64,000 nucleotides of DNA from WRKB01 sp031551145 (lineage in GTDB: Bacteria; Desulfobacterota; Desulfovibrionia; Desulfovibrionales; Desulfovibrionaceae). This document shows positions 50,144 to 57,849 of the stretch, piece by piece. The stretch lies in NCBI GenBank assembly GCA_031551145.1, contig JAVBNZ010000008.1:1-64000 (forward strand), given 5' to 3'. Within the stretch, counting starts at the first letter, position 1, and every line of letters starts with the position of its first letter. Both the position numbers and the translations under genes were made by a program. The notes beneath the pieces were generated by a model. The model worked only from the letters and a program-made list of their open reading frames with translations. It was not told the origin of the DNA and did no database searches.

Positions 50144-50629
50144 ATGAGCATTCCCATTTCCGTTGAAGGTTTTCGACAACTCGAAAAAGAGCTGGAACGC
50201 CTGAAAAGCGAACGTCCCGCCGTTATTCAGGCCATCAAGGAAGCGCGTGAGGAAGGCGATTTGAGCGAAAACGCCGGCTACGACGCCGCGCGCGAACGCC
50301 AGAGCATGCTGGAAGCCAAGATTTCCCACATAGAATCGCGCATGGCGCAGTTCCAGGTTATCAACATCGACACTCTGAAGGACGACAAGGCCATTTTCGG
50401 CGCCACGGTGGAGTTGGAAGATCTGGATACAGGCGAAAGCAAAACCTATACCCTGCTCGGCCCGGATGAGGCGGATTACGCCAACGGTTCCATTTCCATC
50501 CAGTCACCCGTGGGGAGGGCTTTGCTCGGCCGGGAAGCCGGCGACGAAATCACCGTGGACGCGCCGCGCGGCCGCATCAGCTACGAGGTGATTTCCGTGC
50601 GGTTTCTGGGTTCAGGTGCGCGGACCTGA
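50144..50629 (+). CDS. greA: Transcription elongation factor GreA
   Basis: This 161-aa protein has an N-terminal coiled coil (EKELERLKSERPAVIQAIKE, AREEGDLSENAGYDAARERQ) with the acidic tip that enters RNA polymerase. The C-terminal FKBP-like domain carries DPDEADY-type (here GPDEADYANG) and SPVGRALLGREAGDEITV. It stimulates cleavage of backtracked RNA. ATG 50144 has GAGG upstream. It lies between pyrR and the S1-domain gene on the same strand. Confidence 0.96.
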   Translation: MSIPISVEGFRQLEKELERLKSERPAVIQAIKEAREEGDLSENAGYDAARERQSMLEAKISHIESRMAQFQVINIDTLKDDKAIFGATVELEDLDTGESKTYTLLGPDEADYANGSISIQSPVGRALLGREAGDEITVDAPRGRISYEVISVRFLGSGART

Positions 50630-50757
50630 CGGGTCGAACCAACAACATTGCGCATACGCGGTTGGCACCGAAAAACAGCGGCGAGCCGCGAAAAAATGTG
50701 GCGTTTGCGGGCGGAAATATGCTATTGTTTCCGCAACTCTTACCTTGAGGAGCATGC

Positions 50758-52221
50758 ATGACCTTTTCCCAGGAACATCCGCGCGCGGAAGAACAGGATG
50801 AAAACTTCGCAGACCTTTTCGCCGCGCAAGACAACAATCGGGCCTCCCATCGCCTTTCCCCCGGAGAACGGGTGCAGGCCGTGATTATTGCCGAGTCGAA
50901 CGACTCCGTCTTTCTGGATGTCGGCGTTAAGGTTGACGGCGTCATGGATAAAAAAGACCTGCTCGACGCCTCCGGTCTGCCCGTGGCCGGCGTGGGCGAT
51001 ACGGTGGAAGCCTGGGTTACGCGTGTAAGCCCTCAGGAAATACGTCTTTCCCGCTCCATGAGCGGCAGCGGCGCGGCGGCCCTGGAAGATGCGCGCGACA
51101 ACGCCATTCCGGTTGAAGGGCGCGTTACCGGCCCCTGTAAAGGCGGCTGGCTGGTGGAAACACTCGGCAAACAGGCATTTTGTCCCGGCAGCCAAATGGA
51201 TGCGGCAAGCCTGGCCGATCCGGACAACCTTGCGGGCCGTACTCTGCAGTTTCTCGTTACCCGCGTGGAAAACAGAGGCCGCAACATCGTGCTTTCCCGC
51301 CGCGCGCTGCTGGAACGCGAAAGGCGCGAATCGCTCGAAAAGCTCCTGGCCGAACTCAAACCCGGCGACGAGATCGAAGCGACCGTGACCCGCCTGGCCC
51401 CTTACGGCGCGTTTGTGGAACTTGCCCCGGCCGTGGAAGGCATGATCCATCTTTCGGAACTTTCCTGGTCGCGTGTTGATGCGGCGGAAGACGTTGTACG
51501 CCCCGGTGAACGCATCAAGGTCAAGGTGCTTTCTCTCGGGCAGGACGCCAAGGGCAACACGCGCATTTCTCTTTCCCGCAAACAGGCCGAGGGCGATCCC
51601 TGGGCCGATCTGGAAAAGCGCGTTCAACCCGGTCAGGTGCTTCCCGGCAGAGTAACGCGCCTTGCGCCTTTTGGGGCCTTTGTTGAACTGTTTCCGGGCG
51701 TGGAGGGCCTGGTGCATCTTTCCGAGCTTTCTTTCGCCAAACGTGTGAAGGAAGCCGGAGAAGTCGTGTCCGCCGGAGAGAATGTGAGCGTGGCCGTTAA
51801 AGAAATCGATCCTGAAAAGCGACGTATCTCCCTGAGCTTACGCGCCGCGGGAGACGATCCCTGGAATGAAGCCGCCAAACTTTTTCCCGTAGGTTCTCTG
51901 GTAAAAGGCAGTGTGGAAAAACGCGCGCCTTTTGGCCTTTTTGTCACCCTTGCCCCCGGCATAACCGGTCTTATGCCCCAAGCCCTGGCCGCCTCGTCCG
52001 GGCGGGCTTCCGCCCTGGCCAAACTGAACGCCGGGGACGAGGTCGAACTTGTTGTGCAGGCATTGGACAGGGAACAACGCCGCATTACTCTGGCACCGGA
52101 AGACAGCGCCGCTGTGGAAGATCAAAGTTGGAAGCGGCATGCCGCTGAAGATGCGGACGCGGCAAGCGGCCTGGGCATTATGGCCCGGGCTCTGCAGAAC
52201 GCGAAAAAAGCCCGCAAATAA
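50758..52221 (+). CDS. S1-domain RNA-binding protein (ribosomal protein S1-like)
   Basis: This 487-aa protein contains about five S1 (OB-fold) repeats at residues about 36-105, 115-185, 203-273, 290-360 and 372-445. The best are GDEIEATVTRLAPYGAFVEL and GQVLPGRVTRLAPFGAFVEL, each followed by GMIHLSELSW or GLVHLSELSF; the first two are degenerate. Most bacterial S1 proteins have six repeats in about 560 aa, so this is either a short S1 or an accessory RNA-binding paralogue. ATG 50758 follows GAGGAG at 8 nt. It lies 14 nt before the HtrA gene. Confidence 0.92.
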   Translation: MTFSQEHPRAEEQDENFADLFAAQDNNRASHRLSPGERVQAVIIAESNDSVFLDVGVKVDGVMDKKDLLDASGLPVAGVGDTVEAWVTRVSPQEIRLSRSMSGSGAAALEDARDNAIPVEGRVTGPCKGGWLVETLGKQAFCPGSQMDAASLADPDNLAGRTLQFLVTRVENRGRNIVLSRRALLERERRESLEKLLAELKPGDEIEATVTRLAPYGAFVELAPAVEGMIHLSELSWSRVDAAEDVVRPGERIKVKVLSLGQDAKGNTRISLSRKQAEGDPWADLEKRVQPGQVLPGRVTRLAPFGAFVELFPGVEGLVHLSELSFAKRVKEAGEVVSAGENVSVAVKEIDPEKRRISLSLRAAGDDPWNEAAKLFPVGSLVKGSVEKRAPFGLFVTLAPGITGLMPQALAASSGRASALAKLNAGDEVELVVQALDREQRRITLAPEDSAAVEDQSWKRHAAEDADAASGLGIMARALQNAKKARK

Positions 52222-52235
52222 AAGGAGAAACTTGT

Positions 52236-53666
52236 ATGAAAAAATATCTTGCGGCAACAGTGTGTGCGCTGCTCTGCCTCAGTATTGCCCTTCCGATCCG
52301 AGCGGCAGGCCTGCCCGATTTCACCGAACTCGCCAAAGCAGCCGGTTCCGCCGTGGTCAACATCAGTACGGAACGCATGACCAAAACCGCTCCGGAAAAT
52401 TTTTTCGGCGAACTGTTCCGCAACGCCCCTCCAGGCTTCGAAAAATTTTTCGATCAATTCGAACGCTTCCAGAACGAACAACAGCAACGCCCGCAAAAAC
52501 AGCGTTCGCTTGGTTCCGGCTTCATTATTTCCGACGACGGCTATATCGTCACCAACTACCATGTGGTGGCGGACGCCGACGTGATCCGCGTCAATTTCCA
52601 GGGCAACAAGAACAAAAGCTCCATCCCGGCCAAGCTTGTGGGCTCGGATGAGGAGACCGACATCGCCCTGCTCAAGGTAGAAGTCAAGGAAAAGCTGCCC
52701 TTCCTGAAGTTCGGCGACTCCGACGCGTTGCAGGTGGGTTCCTGGCTGCTGGCCATCGGCAATCCCTTCGGTCTCGACCACACCGTGACCGCCGGCATCC
52801 TTTCCGCCAAGGGGCGCGTCATCCACGCGGGCCCCTTCGACAACTTCCTTCAGACCGACGCCTCCATCAACCCCGGCAACAGCGGCGGCCCGCTGCTCAA
52901 CATGAACGGTGAAGTCATCGGCATCAACACCGCCATTATCGCCGGCGGCGCGGGCATCGGATTTGCCATTCCCAGTTCCATGGCCTCCAAGATTGTGGAG
53001 CAGATCAAGGAAGGCAAAAAGATCCGGCGCGGCTGGCTGGGCGTGACCATACAGGACGTTGACGAAAACAGCGCCAAGGCTCTGGGTCTGGATAGGCCGC
53101 GCGGCGCGCTCATCGGTTCCGTTATGGCCGGCGAGCCCGCGGAAAAGGCCGGCATCAAGCCCGGCGACGTCATCCTCAACGTGGACGGCAAGGACATCGC
53201 CGATTCCAACAATCTGCTCCACGTCATTGCCGGCAAAAATCCCGGCACGGATGTAAAGCTTGATGTGTGGCGCGACGGTAAAACCGTGCCGCTTACGCTT
53301 ACCCTGGGCGAACGCACGCCCGAACAGCTCACCGCTCAGCGCGGCGGGCCGGCCAAACCCGGCAAGGGGCAGGAGTCCGACAGCCTCGGCATTTCCGTGC
53401 GCCCGGTTACGGCGGAAGAAGCCCGCGCTCTCAAACTGGAGAAAAATCAAGGCCTCATGGTCGTCGGCGTCACGCCCGGCAAACCCGCCGCGGAAAACGA
53501 CATCCGCCAGGGCGACGTGATCGTGAGCGCGAACCTGAAGATCGTGAGCACCCCCCAGCAGCTCGCCAAGATTCTCAGCGAGGACGCCAAGGAACGCGGC
53601 GCCGTCATGCTCCAGATCAACCGGCGCGGCCAGCTCTCCTTCCGTGCCGTGCCGTTGGTGAAATAA
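52236..53666 (+). CDS. htrA: Periplasmic serine protease of the HtrA/DegQ family
   Basis: This 476-aa protein has a signal peptide (about 23 residues, ending IRAAG). The trypsin-like domain has the catalytic triad H109 in VTNYHVV, D142 in EETDIALLKV and S216 in NPGNSGGPLL. Two PDZ domains follow (about 260-345 and 380-470, GSVMAGEPAEKAGIKPGDVI and VVGVTPGKPAAENDIRQGDV). It degrades or refolds misfolded periplasmic proteins. A Gln/Phe-rich LA loop lies at residues 55-90. ATG 52236 has AAAAGGAG. It ends before a strong terminator. Confidence 0.96.
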   Translation: MKKYLAATVCALLCLSIALPIRAAGLPDFTELAKAAGSAVVNISTERMTKTAPENFFGELFRNAPPGFEKFFDQFERFQNEQQQRPQKQRSLGSGFIISDDGYIVTNYHVVADADVIRVNFQGNKNKSSIPAKLVGSDEETDIALLKVEVKEKLPFLKFGDSDALQVGSWLLAIGNPFGLDHTVTAGILSAKGRVIHAGPFDNFLQTDASINPGNSGGPLLNMNGEVIGINTAIIAGGAGIGFAIPSSMASKIVEQIKEGKKIRRGWLGVTIQDVDENSAKALGLDRPRGALIGSVMAGEPAEKAGIKPGDVILNVDGKDIADSNNLLHVIAGKNPGTDVKLDVWRDGKTVPLTLTLGERTPEQLTAQRGGPAKPGKGQESDSLGISVRPVTAEEARALKLEKNQGLMVVGVTPGKPAAENDIRQGDVIVSANLKIVSTPQQLAKILSEDAKERGAVMLQINRRGQLSFRAVPLVK

Positions 53667-53724
53667 ATCGGGATTTGCGGGACAGGAAAACGTAACTCTT
53701 CCCTTTCCGCGCCGAATCTCTTTC

Positions 53725-53766
53725 GAACCTCTCCCGCGCTGTGCGCCGGAGGGGTTCGTTTTTTTT
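53725..53766 (+). terminator. Rho-independent terminator after the HtrA gene
   Basis: GAACCTCTCC pairs with GGAGGGGTTC (one G-U) around a 13-nt loop, followed by G and T8. Confidence 0.88.
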
Positions 53767-53823
53767 GCGCGTTGACGCATTGTGCGGCCTCGCTTAGAAC
53801 CAAGGCATGAGGGCATTATTCCT

Positions 53824-55440
53824 ATGAAAAACTTCCCTTTCGATCCTCTCTATCTGCCGTATCCATCACGGCGCAGTCCGGTGTTCGGGCGGCGCGGCAT
53901 GGTGGCCTGCTCCCACCCGCTGGCTGCGCAGGCGGGCCTGGACGCGCTCAAACAAGGCGGCAACGCAGTGGATGCCGCCGTGGCCGCAGCAACGGCGCTG
54001 ACGGTGCTGGAACCCAGTGCCAACGGCATAGGCGGGGACGCCTTTGCCCTGATATGGCAAGGAGGCAGACTGTACGGTCTCAACGCAAGCGGCCCCGCGC
54101 CGCGCGCCATGACGGCGGAGGCGCTGCGCAAAGACGGATATGAACGCATGCCGTCCCTGGGAATTGCAAGCGTTACCGTGCCCGGTGCTCCCGCCGGCTG
54201 GGCGGCCTTGTCGCGACGTTTCGGCGCGCTGCCGCTGAAAACCGTGATGCGCCCGGCCGTGGGATACGCCCTGCACGGCGCGCCCGTGTCTCCGATAGTG
54301 GCGGATTGCTGGGAGCAGTCCTTCCGGCTCTATGCCGCGCAGAAAAACGAAAACTTCAAGTATTGGTTTGAGGTTTTCGCTCCGCTGGGTCGAGCTCCGC
54401 ACCCGGGTGAAATATGGGCCTGCCCGGATATGGCGCGCAGTCTGGAAGCAATCGCGGAATCAGACGCGCGGGCTTTTTATGAGGGAGAACTTGCGGAGAA
54501 GATGGGAATCTTTGCCGAAAAGCACGGCGGGTATCTGCGGAGCGGGGATCTGGCCGCTTTTTCGCCGGAGTGGGTGGAGCCGGTTACGGCCGCATATCGG
54601 GGTTTTGACGTCTGGGAGCTGCCTCCCAACGGGCATGGCCTGGTGGCGCTGATGGCCCTGCGCATTCTGGACGGCTTTCCCATGCCGGAAAGAGACAGCC
54701 CCGAGGCGCGGCACCTCCAAATTGAGGCGCTGAAGCTCGCTTTTGCCGACGGATTGGCCCATATCGCGGATCCGGCGTGCATGCGCGTGCGGCCGGAAGA
54801 TTTATTGGATGAAGCCTATATTGCCGGACGGCGCAAGCGTATCGGTTCGCGCGCCGCCCTGCCGCCTCCCGGCAAGCCGGCGGACGGCGGTACGGTGTAC
54901 CTGGCCGCGGCCGATGCGGACGGCGGCATGGTGTCCTATATCCAGAGCAACTATAACGGCTTCGGTTCAGGTATGGTGGTTCCCGGCACGGGCATTGCGC
55001 TGCACAGCCGGGGCAACTGCTTTTCGCTCGATCTGGAACATCCCAATTTTTTACAACCCGGCAAGCGGCCCTATCATACGATCATTCCGGGATTCCTGAG
55101 CAAAAATGGGCAACCCTTGGCGGCCTTCGGGGTTATGGGGGCATTTTTGCAGCCGCAGGGGCATGTTATGGTTCTGTCAAGCATGCTGGATCACGGTCTC
55201 AATCCCCAGGCGGCTCTGGACGCTCCGCGTTTTCGCTGGGCGGAAGGGCTGCGTGTGGAAATGGAAGCGGGCTTTCCTCCGACCTGCGCCGAGGCCCTCA
55301 GCCGGCTGGGGCATGACGTGCGCTGGGGTGCGGTAGGTGACCGCCATTTCGGCCGGGGGCAGATTATCTGGCGTGATGGGGCGGGCGTGCTGGCCGGAGC
55401 CACCGAGCCGCGCTGTGACGGACAGATAGCGGCCTGGTAG
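53824..55440 (+). CDS. Gamma-glutamyltransferase family protein
   Basis: This 538-aa Ntn-hydrolase-type protein is related to YwrD/GGT. The N-terminal VACSHPLAAQAGLDALKQGG and NAVDAAVAAATALTVLEPSANGIGGDA signature is intact. The nucleophile threonine T357 sits in DGGTVYLAAADADGG, and GSGMVVPGTGIALHSRG matches the substrate loop. It transfers or hydrolyses gamma-glutamyl groups, as in glutathione breakdown. No N-terminal signal peptide was seen, unlike secreted GGT, so a cytoplasmic location is more likely. ATG 53824 was chosen; GTG 53782 is possible. A small membrane-protein gene follows. Confidence 0.93.
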   Translation: MKNFPFDPLYLPYPSRRSPVFGRRGMVACSHPLAAQAGLDALKQGGNAVDAAVAAATALTVLEPSANGIGGDAFALIWQGGRLYGLNASGPAPRAMTAEALRKDGYERMPSLGIASVTVPGAPAGWAALSRRFGALPLKTVMRPAVGYALHGAPVSPIVADCWEQSFRLYAAQKNENFKYWFEVFAPLGRAPHPGEIWACPDMARSLEAIAESDARAFYEGELAEKMGIFAEKHGGYLRSGDLAAFSPEWVEPVTAAYRGFDVWELPPNGHGLVALMALRILDGFPMPERDSPEARHLQIEALKLAFADGLAHIADPACMRVRPEDLLDEAYIAGRRKRIGSRAALPPPGKPADGGTVYLAAADADGGMVSYIQSNYNGFGSGMVVPGTGIALHSRGNCFSLDLEHPNFLQPGKRPYHTIIPGFLSKNGQPLAAFGVMGAFLQPQGHVMVLSSMLDHGLNPQAALDAPRFRWAEGLRVEMEAGFPPTCAEALSRLGHDVRWGAVGDRHFGRGQIIWRDGAGVLAGATEPRCDGQIAAW

Positions 55441-55454
55441 GCGTGGATCGCTCC

Positions 55455-55520
55455 GCCGGGATTGTGCCGCAAATCATAAGCGAGAATTGCCGCAGGCAGC
55501 TTACGCCTGCCCGCGGCAAT
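55455..55520. repeat. Possible diverged copy C of the two-hairpin repeat
   Basis: The segment starts GCCGGGATTGTGCCGCAAATC, close to the GCCGGGATTTGCCGCAAATC of copy B, then has a second hairpin ATTGCCGC...GCGGCAAT. The second hairpin does not match copies A and B, so membership is uncertain. Confidence 0.4.
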
Positions 55521-55549
55521 CAAAGCGAAAACATGCCAAGGCGGACTCC

Positions 55550-55765
55550 GTGCAAGAGGAACGCTATGAAAAAAGCCGACGCTTCATCCTGCGCGGTTTG
55601 TTTCTGCTGCTGTTCGGCTCCGCGTCGGCCCTGCTTTGCAAACTCCCCGGGCTTCCGGAAACTCTCGGCACTTTCGCCGCATACGCGGGCGGTTGCGTGC
55701 TGCTCGGCGGCAACGGCTGCATCATCTATGGTCTTCTGATTTTCGCCGACGCCCGGAAACAGTGA
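55550..55765 (+). CDS. Small membrane protein (71 aa)
   Basis: GTG 55550, with AAGGCGG upstream, opens a 71-codon frame: MQEERYEKSRRFILRGLFLL then LFGSASALLCKLPGLPETLGTF and a second hydrophobic stretch AYAGGCVLLGGNGCIIYGLL. Two transmembrane helices with a cytoplasmic basic N-terminus are expected. No family was recognised. An overlapping frame from ATG 55566 gives a Cys-rich sequence without membrane character and was rejected. It converges on TerC with a shared hairpin. Confidence 0.6.
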   Translation: MQEERYEKSRRFILRGLFLLLFGSASALLCKLPGLPETLGTFAAYAGGCVLLGGNGCIIYGLLIFADARKQ

Positions 55766-55790
55766 AAAGCCGCCTTCATTGCGGCTTTTC
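55764..55790. terminator. Shared hairpin terminator, small membrane gene / terC
   Basis: GAAAAGCCGC and GCGGCTTTTC form a 10-bp stem with a 7-nt loop. It overlaps the last codons of the convergent terC-type gene. The U-tract is short. Confidence 0.65.
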
Positions 55791-56771
55791 TTCGCCGTCG
55801 GTGGGCGGCGGATCAATCCTGCAGGCCTGCGCGGGCCAGAGAAGGGAAGAAATCACGCCGCCCACCAGCAGGGAACAAACCACCGCCAGGCTGGCGAGCG
55901 CGGGAATGTGGATGACGTTCGCCACGTCCAGCAGCATTTTCAGGCCGATGTACACCAGGATGATGATGACGGATTTCTCCAGATGACACAGGTAGCGCTT
56001 GGCCGCCGCCAGGAGAAAATACAGGGAACGCAGACCGAGTATGGCGAAGATGTTGCTGGTGTAGACCAGAAAAGGATCCCGCGTAATGGCGATAACCGCC
56101 GGCACGGAGTCGAAGGCGAACATGACGTCCGATATTTCCACCACCACCAGGCAGAGAAAGAGGGGGGTCGCTATCCAGATATTTTTATTTTCTTTTTCAA
56201 CTTTTACAAAAAAATCGTGACCGGACAGCTTGTTGTGTACCGGGAAAAATCTCTGCGTTAGCGTGACGGCCCAATGATGGGTATAATCCTCAATTTCTTC
56301 ATTTTCACTTCCCATCTGTTGCCACATTTTCCACGCCGACCAAAGCACGAAAAGACCAAAAGCGGCCAGAGCGTACGGACCGAAGAGCATGACCAGGGAA
56401 CTGCCGGCCGCGACGAAGACCATACGCAGAATGAGCGCGCCCACTATGCCGTAATACAGCACCCTGTGCTGATACTCGTCCTTGATGCCGAACGAGGTGA
56501 ATATGGCCATGATGACAAAGAGGTTATCCACAGACAATGATTTTTCCAGCAAGTAGCCGGACAGGAACAAGGAAGCATCCTCGAACCCGTGCGAGAGACC
56601 GATGTACACGGCAAAGCACAAGGCGAGAAACACCCAAAAGATCGACCAAGCAAGGGCGTTTTTAGCTGAAATGGGTTTATCCTGCTTGTGAGCCTTGAGG
56701 TCCACCAGCAGGCAGACAACCACCCCTATCAGAAACAGGGTCAAATGCACCCAGGTGTAATGGCCGAGCAT
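55776..56771 (-). CDS. TerC-family integral membrane protein
   Basis: This 331-aa membrane protein has nine or so helices. The TerC core shows EKSLSVDNLFVIMAIFTSFG and VVEISDVMFAFDSVPAVIAI, containing the acidic residues proposed to coordinate metal. TerC proteins are linked to tellurite resistance and to Mn2+ export that supports secreted metalloenzymes. ATG 56771 has GGAGG 4 nt upstream. It converges on the 71-aa gene; the next gene upstream is the PEP-CTERM remnant, on the same strand. Confidence 0.95.
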   Translation of the reverse strand: MLGHYTWVHLTLFLIGVVVCLLVDLKAHKQDKPISAKNALAWSIFWVFLALCFAVYIGLSHGFEDASLFLSGYLLEKSLSVDNLFVIMAIFTSFGIKDEYQHRVLYYGIVGALILRMVFVAAGSSLVMLFGPYALAAFGLFVLWSAWKMWQQMGSENEEIEDYTHHWAVTLTQRFFPVHNKLSGHDFFVKVEKENKNIWIATPLFLCLVVVEISDVMFAFDSVPAVIAITRDPFLVYTSNIFAILGLRSLYFLLAAAKRYLCHLEKSVIIILVYIGLKMLLDVANVIHIPALASLAVVCSLLVGGVISSLLWPAQACRIDPPPTDGEEKPQ

Positions 56772-56946
56772 GCGTCCTCCGGGATTGCGTAACAACGAAC
56801 CACAGCCATTACACCATTTCTACCGAAAGAGCAAAAGCGCGGCACTCGGACGCGCCGGCTTTTTTGTATCAAAATATTGCGACTTGTGGGAGCGGCCGGA
56901 AGGCGTTTCATGCCTTCCGGCCGCTGTCGTAAAAATTTACGGTATT

Positions 56947-57507
56947 CTATCTTTTCAAGGCGCGTCTGCGCAGAAGACCGAGACCGGCAAGACCGAGGCC
57001 CAGGCAGGCCAGGGTAGCGGGTTCCGGCGTGGGAGCGGGCTCTTTGCAGCGTATGCTCAGTTCTGTGAGAAATCCCGTATTTTCGTTTTCGGGAGTAGTC
57101 CAGCCGTACAGCGCGTCTTTTTTTTTCAGACCGAGTTTTTTACGGGCGTACTCGTGATACCAGCCGTTCAACGGATTGAAGGAGGCCTCAAAAGTGAACT
57201 CGTAGACATGCCCCTGATAGGTGAACGTTTCCGTGGCCACATGCGGATTCATGACGACAAAAATATCCGCCGACGGGCCGAAAATGCTGTTGGGCGTCTC
57301 AAAGAACCTGAAATCCAGCACTGTGGAAAACATCAGTCCGTCAACGCCGTTCAGGGGCGCCAACGCCAGCGTGAGCAGCGCGGAACCGCCCGCCAAAGAA
57401 GCATCGTCGCCGTTTATGCTGTGGTTGTTGTGTTCTATGCGCATTCCGGCGGATAGAGGCATGGTGCCCGTCGTATCGGTCCGCATCGTGCCGGATGCGG
57501 GAAGCAC
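56947..57507 (-). pseudogene. PEP-CTERM sorting-domain protein, 5'-truncated
   Basis: About 186 codons remain. The C-terminus is a complete PEP-CTERM signal: EPAPTPEPATLACLGLGLAG followed by LGLLRRRALKR (PEP motif, hydrophobic helix, Arg cluster), recognised by an exosortase. Upstream, MRIEHNNHSI resembles the short TH-x-N motif of THxN-type PEP-CTERM proteins. No signal peptide is present: the frame is closed by TAG at 57534-57532 and only a GTG 57507 or internal ATGs are available, just after the tRNA-Met terminator. The N-terminal part seems to be lost. No exosortase gene is in the window. Confidence 0.75.
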
Positions 57508-57551
57508 CCATATCCTGCGCGGAATGGAGAACTATGCGGCAAAATTTTCAG

Positions 57552-57594
57552 GAAAAGCAAGAACTCCAAGGACTTTCTGAGTGCCTTGGAGTTC
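57552..57594 (-). terminator. Terminator of tRNA-Met
   Basis: On the minus strand GAACTCCAAGG and CCTTGGAGTTC form an 11-bp perfect stem (12-nt loop), then TTGCTTTTC, 14 nt after the tRNA end. Confidence 0.85.
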
Positions 57595-57607
57595 CATGAG
57601 TGTGCTC

Positions 57608-57684
57608 TGGTAGCAAGGGAGGGACTTGAACCCCCGACACTGCGGGTATGAACCGCATGCTCTAACCAACTGAGCTACCTTGCC
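57608..57684 (-). tRNA. tRNA-Met (CAT)
   Basis: This 77-nt cloverleaf on the minus strand starts GGCAAGGTAGCTCAGTTGG. The acceptor stem GGCAAGG pairs with CCTTGCT-type partners, the D-arm GCTC/GAGC, the anticodon stem TGCGG/CCGCA with loop TTCATAC (anticodon CAT), and the T-arm GGGTTCAAGTCCC-like. CCA is encoded. The features fit an elongator Met tRNA; a lysidine-type Ile2 tRNA (also CAT) cannot be fully excluded. Confidence 0.93.
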
Positions 57685-57690
57685 GTGTTT

Positions 57691-57708
57691 CGGCTCCTTG
57701 CGGAGCCG
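57691..57708 (-). other. GNRA-capped hairpin in the tRNA-Met leader
   Basis: CGGCTCC and GGAGCCG pair around GCAA (as read on the minus strand), 6 nt upstream of the mature tRNA. It may be part of the primary transcript trimmed by RNase P. Confidence 0.5.
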
Positions 57709-57714
57709 ACAAAT

Positions 57715-57743
57715 CCTTTAGCTCAAGGCCGACGGCAAGGCAA
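57715..57743 (-). promoter_or_regulatory. Candidate promoter of tRNA-Met
   Basis: Minus-strand TTGCCT (57743-57738), a 17-nt spacer and TAAAGG (57720-57715). The -10 is weak. Confidence 0.35.
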
Positions 57744-57849
57744 GGTTTTTTTCCGTCCCGCGCGGGGCGTGCTTGCGTATCCTGTCGGCTGGAGGTAACA
57801 CAAAGGCGTTTCGGCGCTGCTGCGCTTTGATTGTTCCTGCGAGGCCGAT

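Noticed and set aside
55566..55739. Cys-rich 57-codon frame from ATG 55566
   Set aside because: The overlapping frame from GTG 55550 gives a coherent two-helix membrane protein, while this one looks like its shadow.
57552..57684. tRNA-Met locus as an attachment site of an integrated element
   Set aside because: No integrase gene and no duplicated tRNA 3' end were seen in the flanks; only the truncated PEP-CTERM gene hints at rearrangement.
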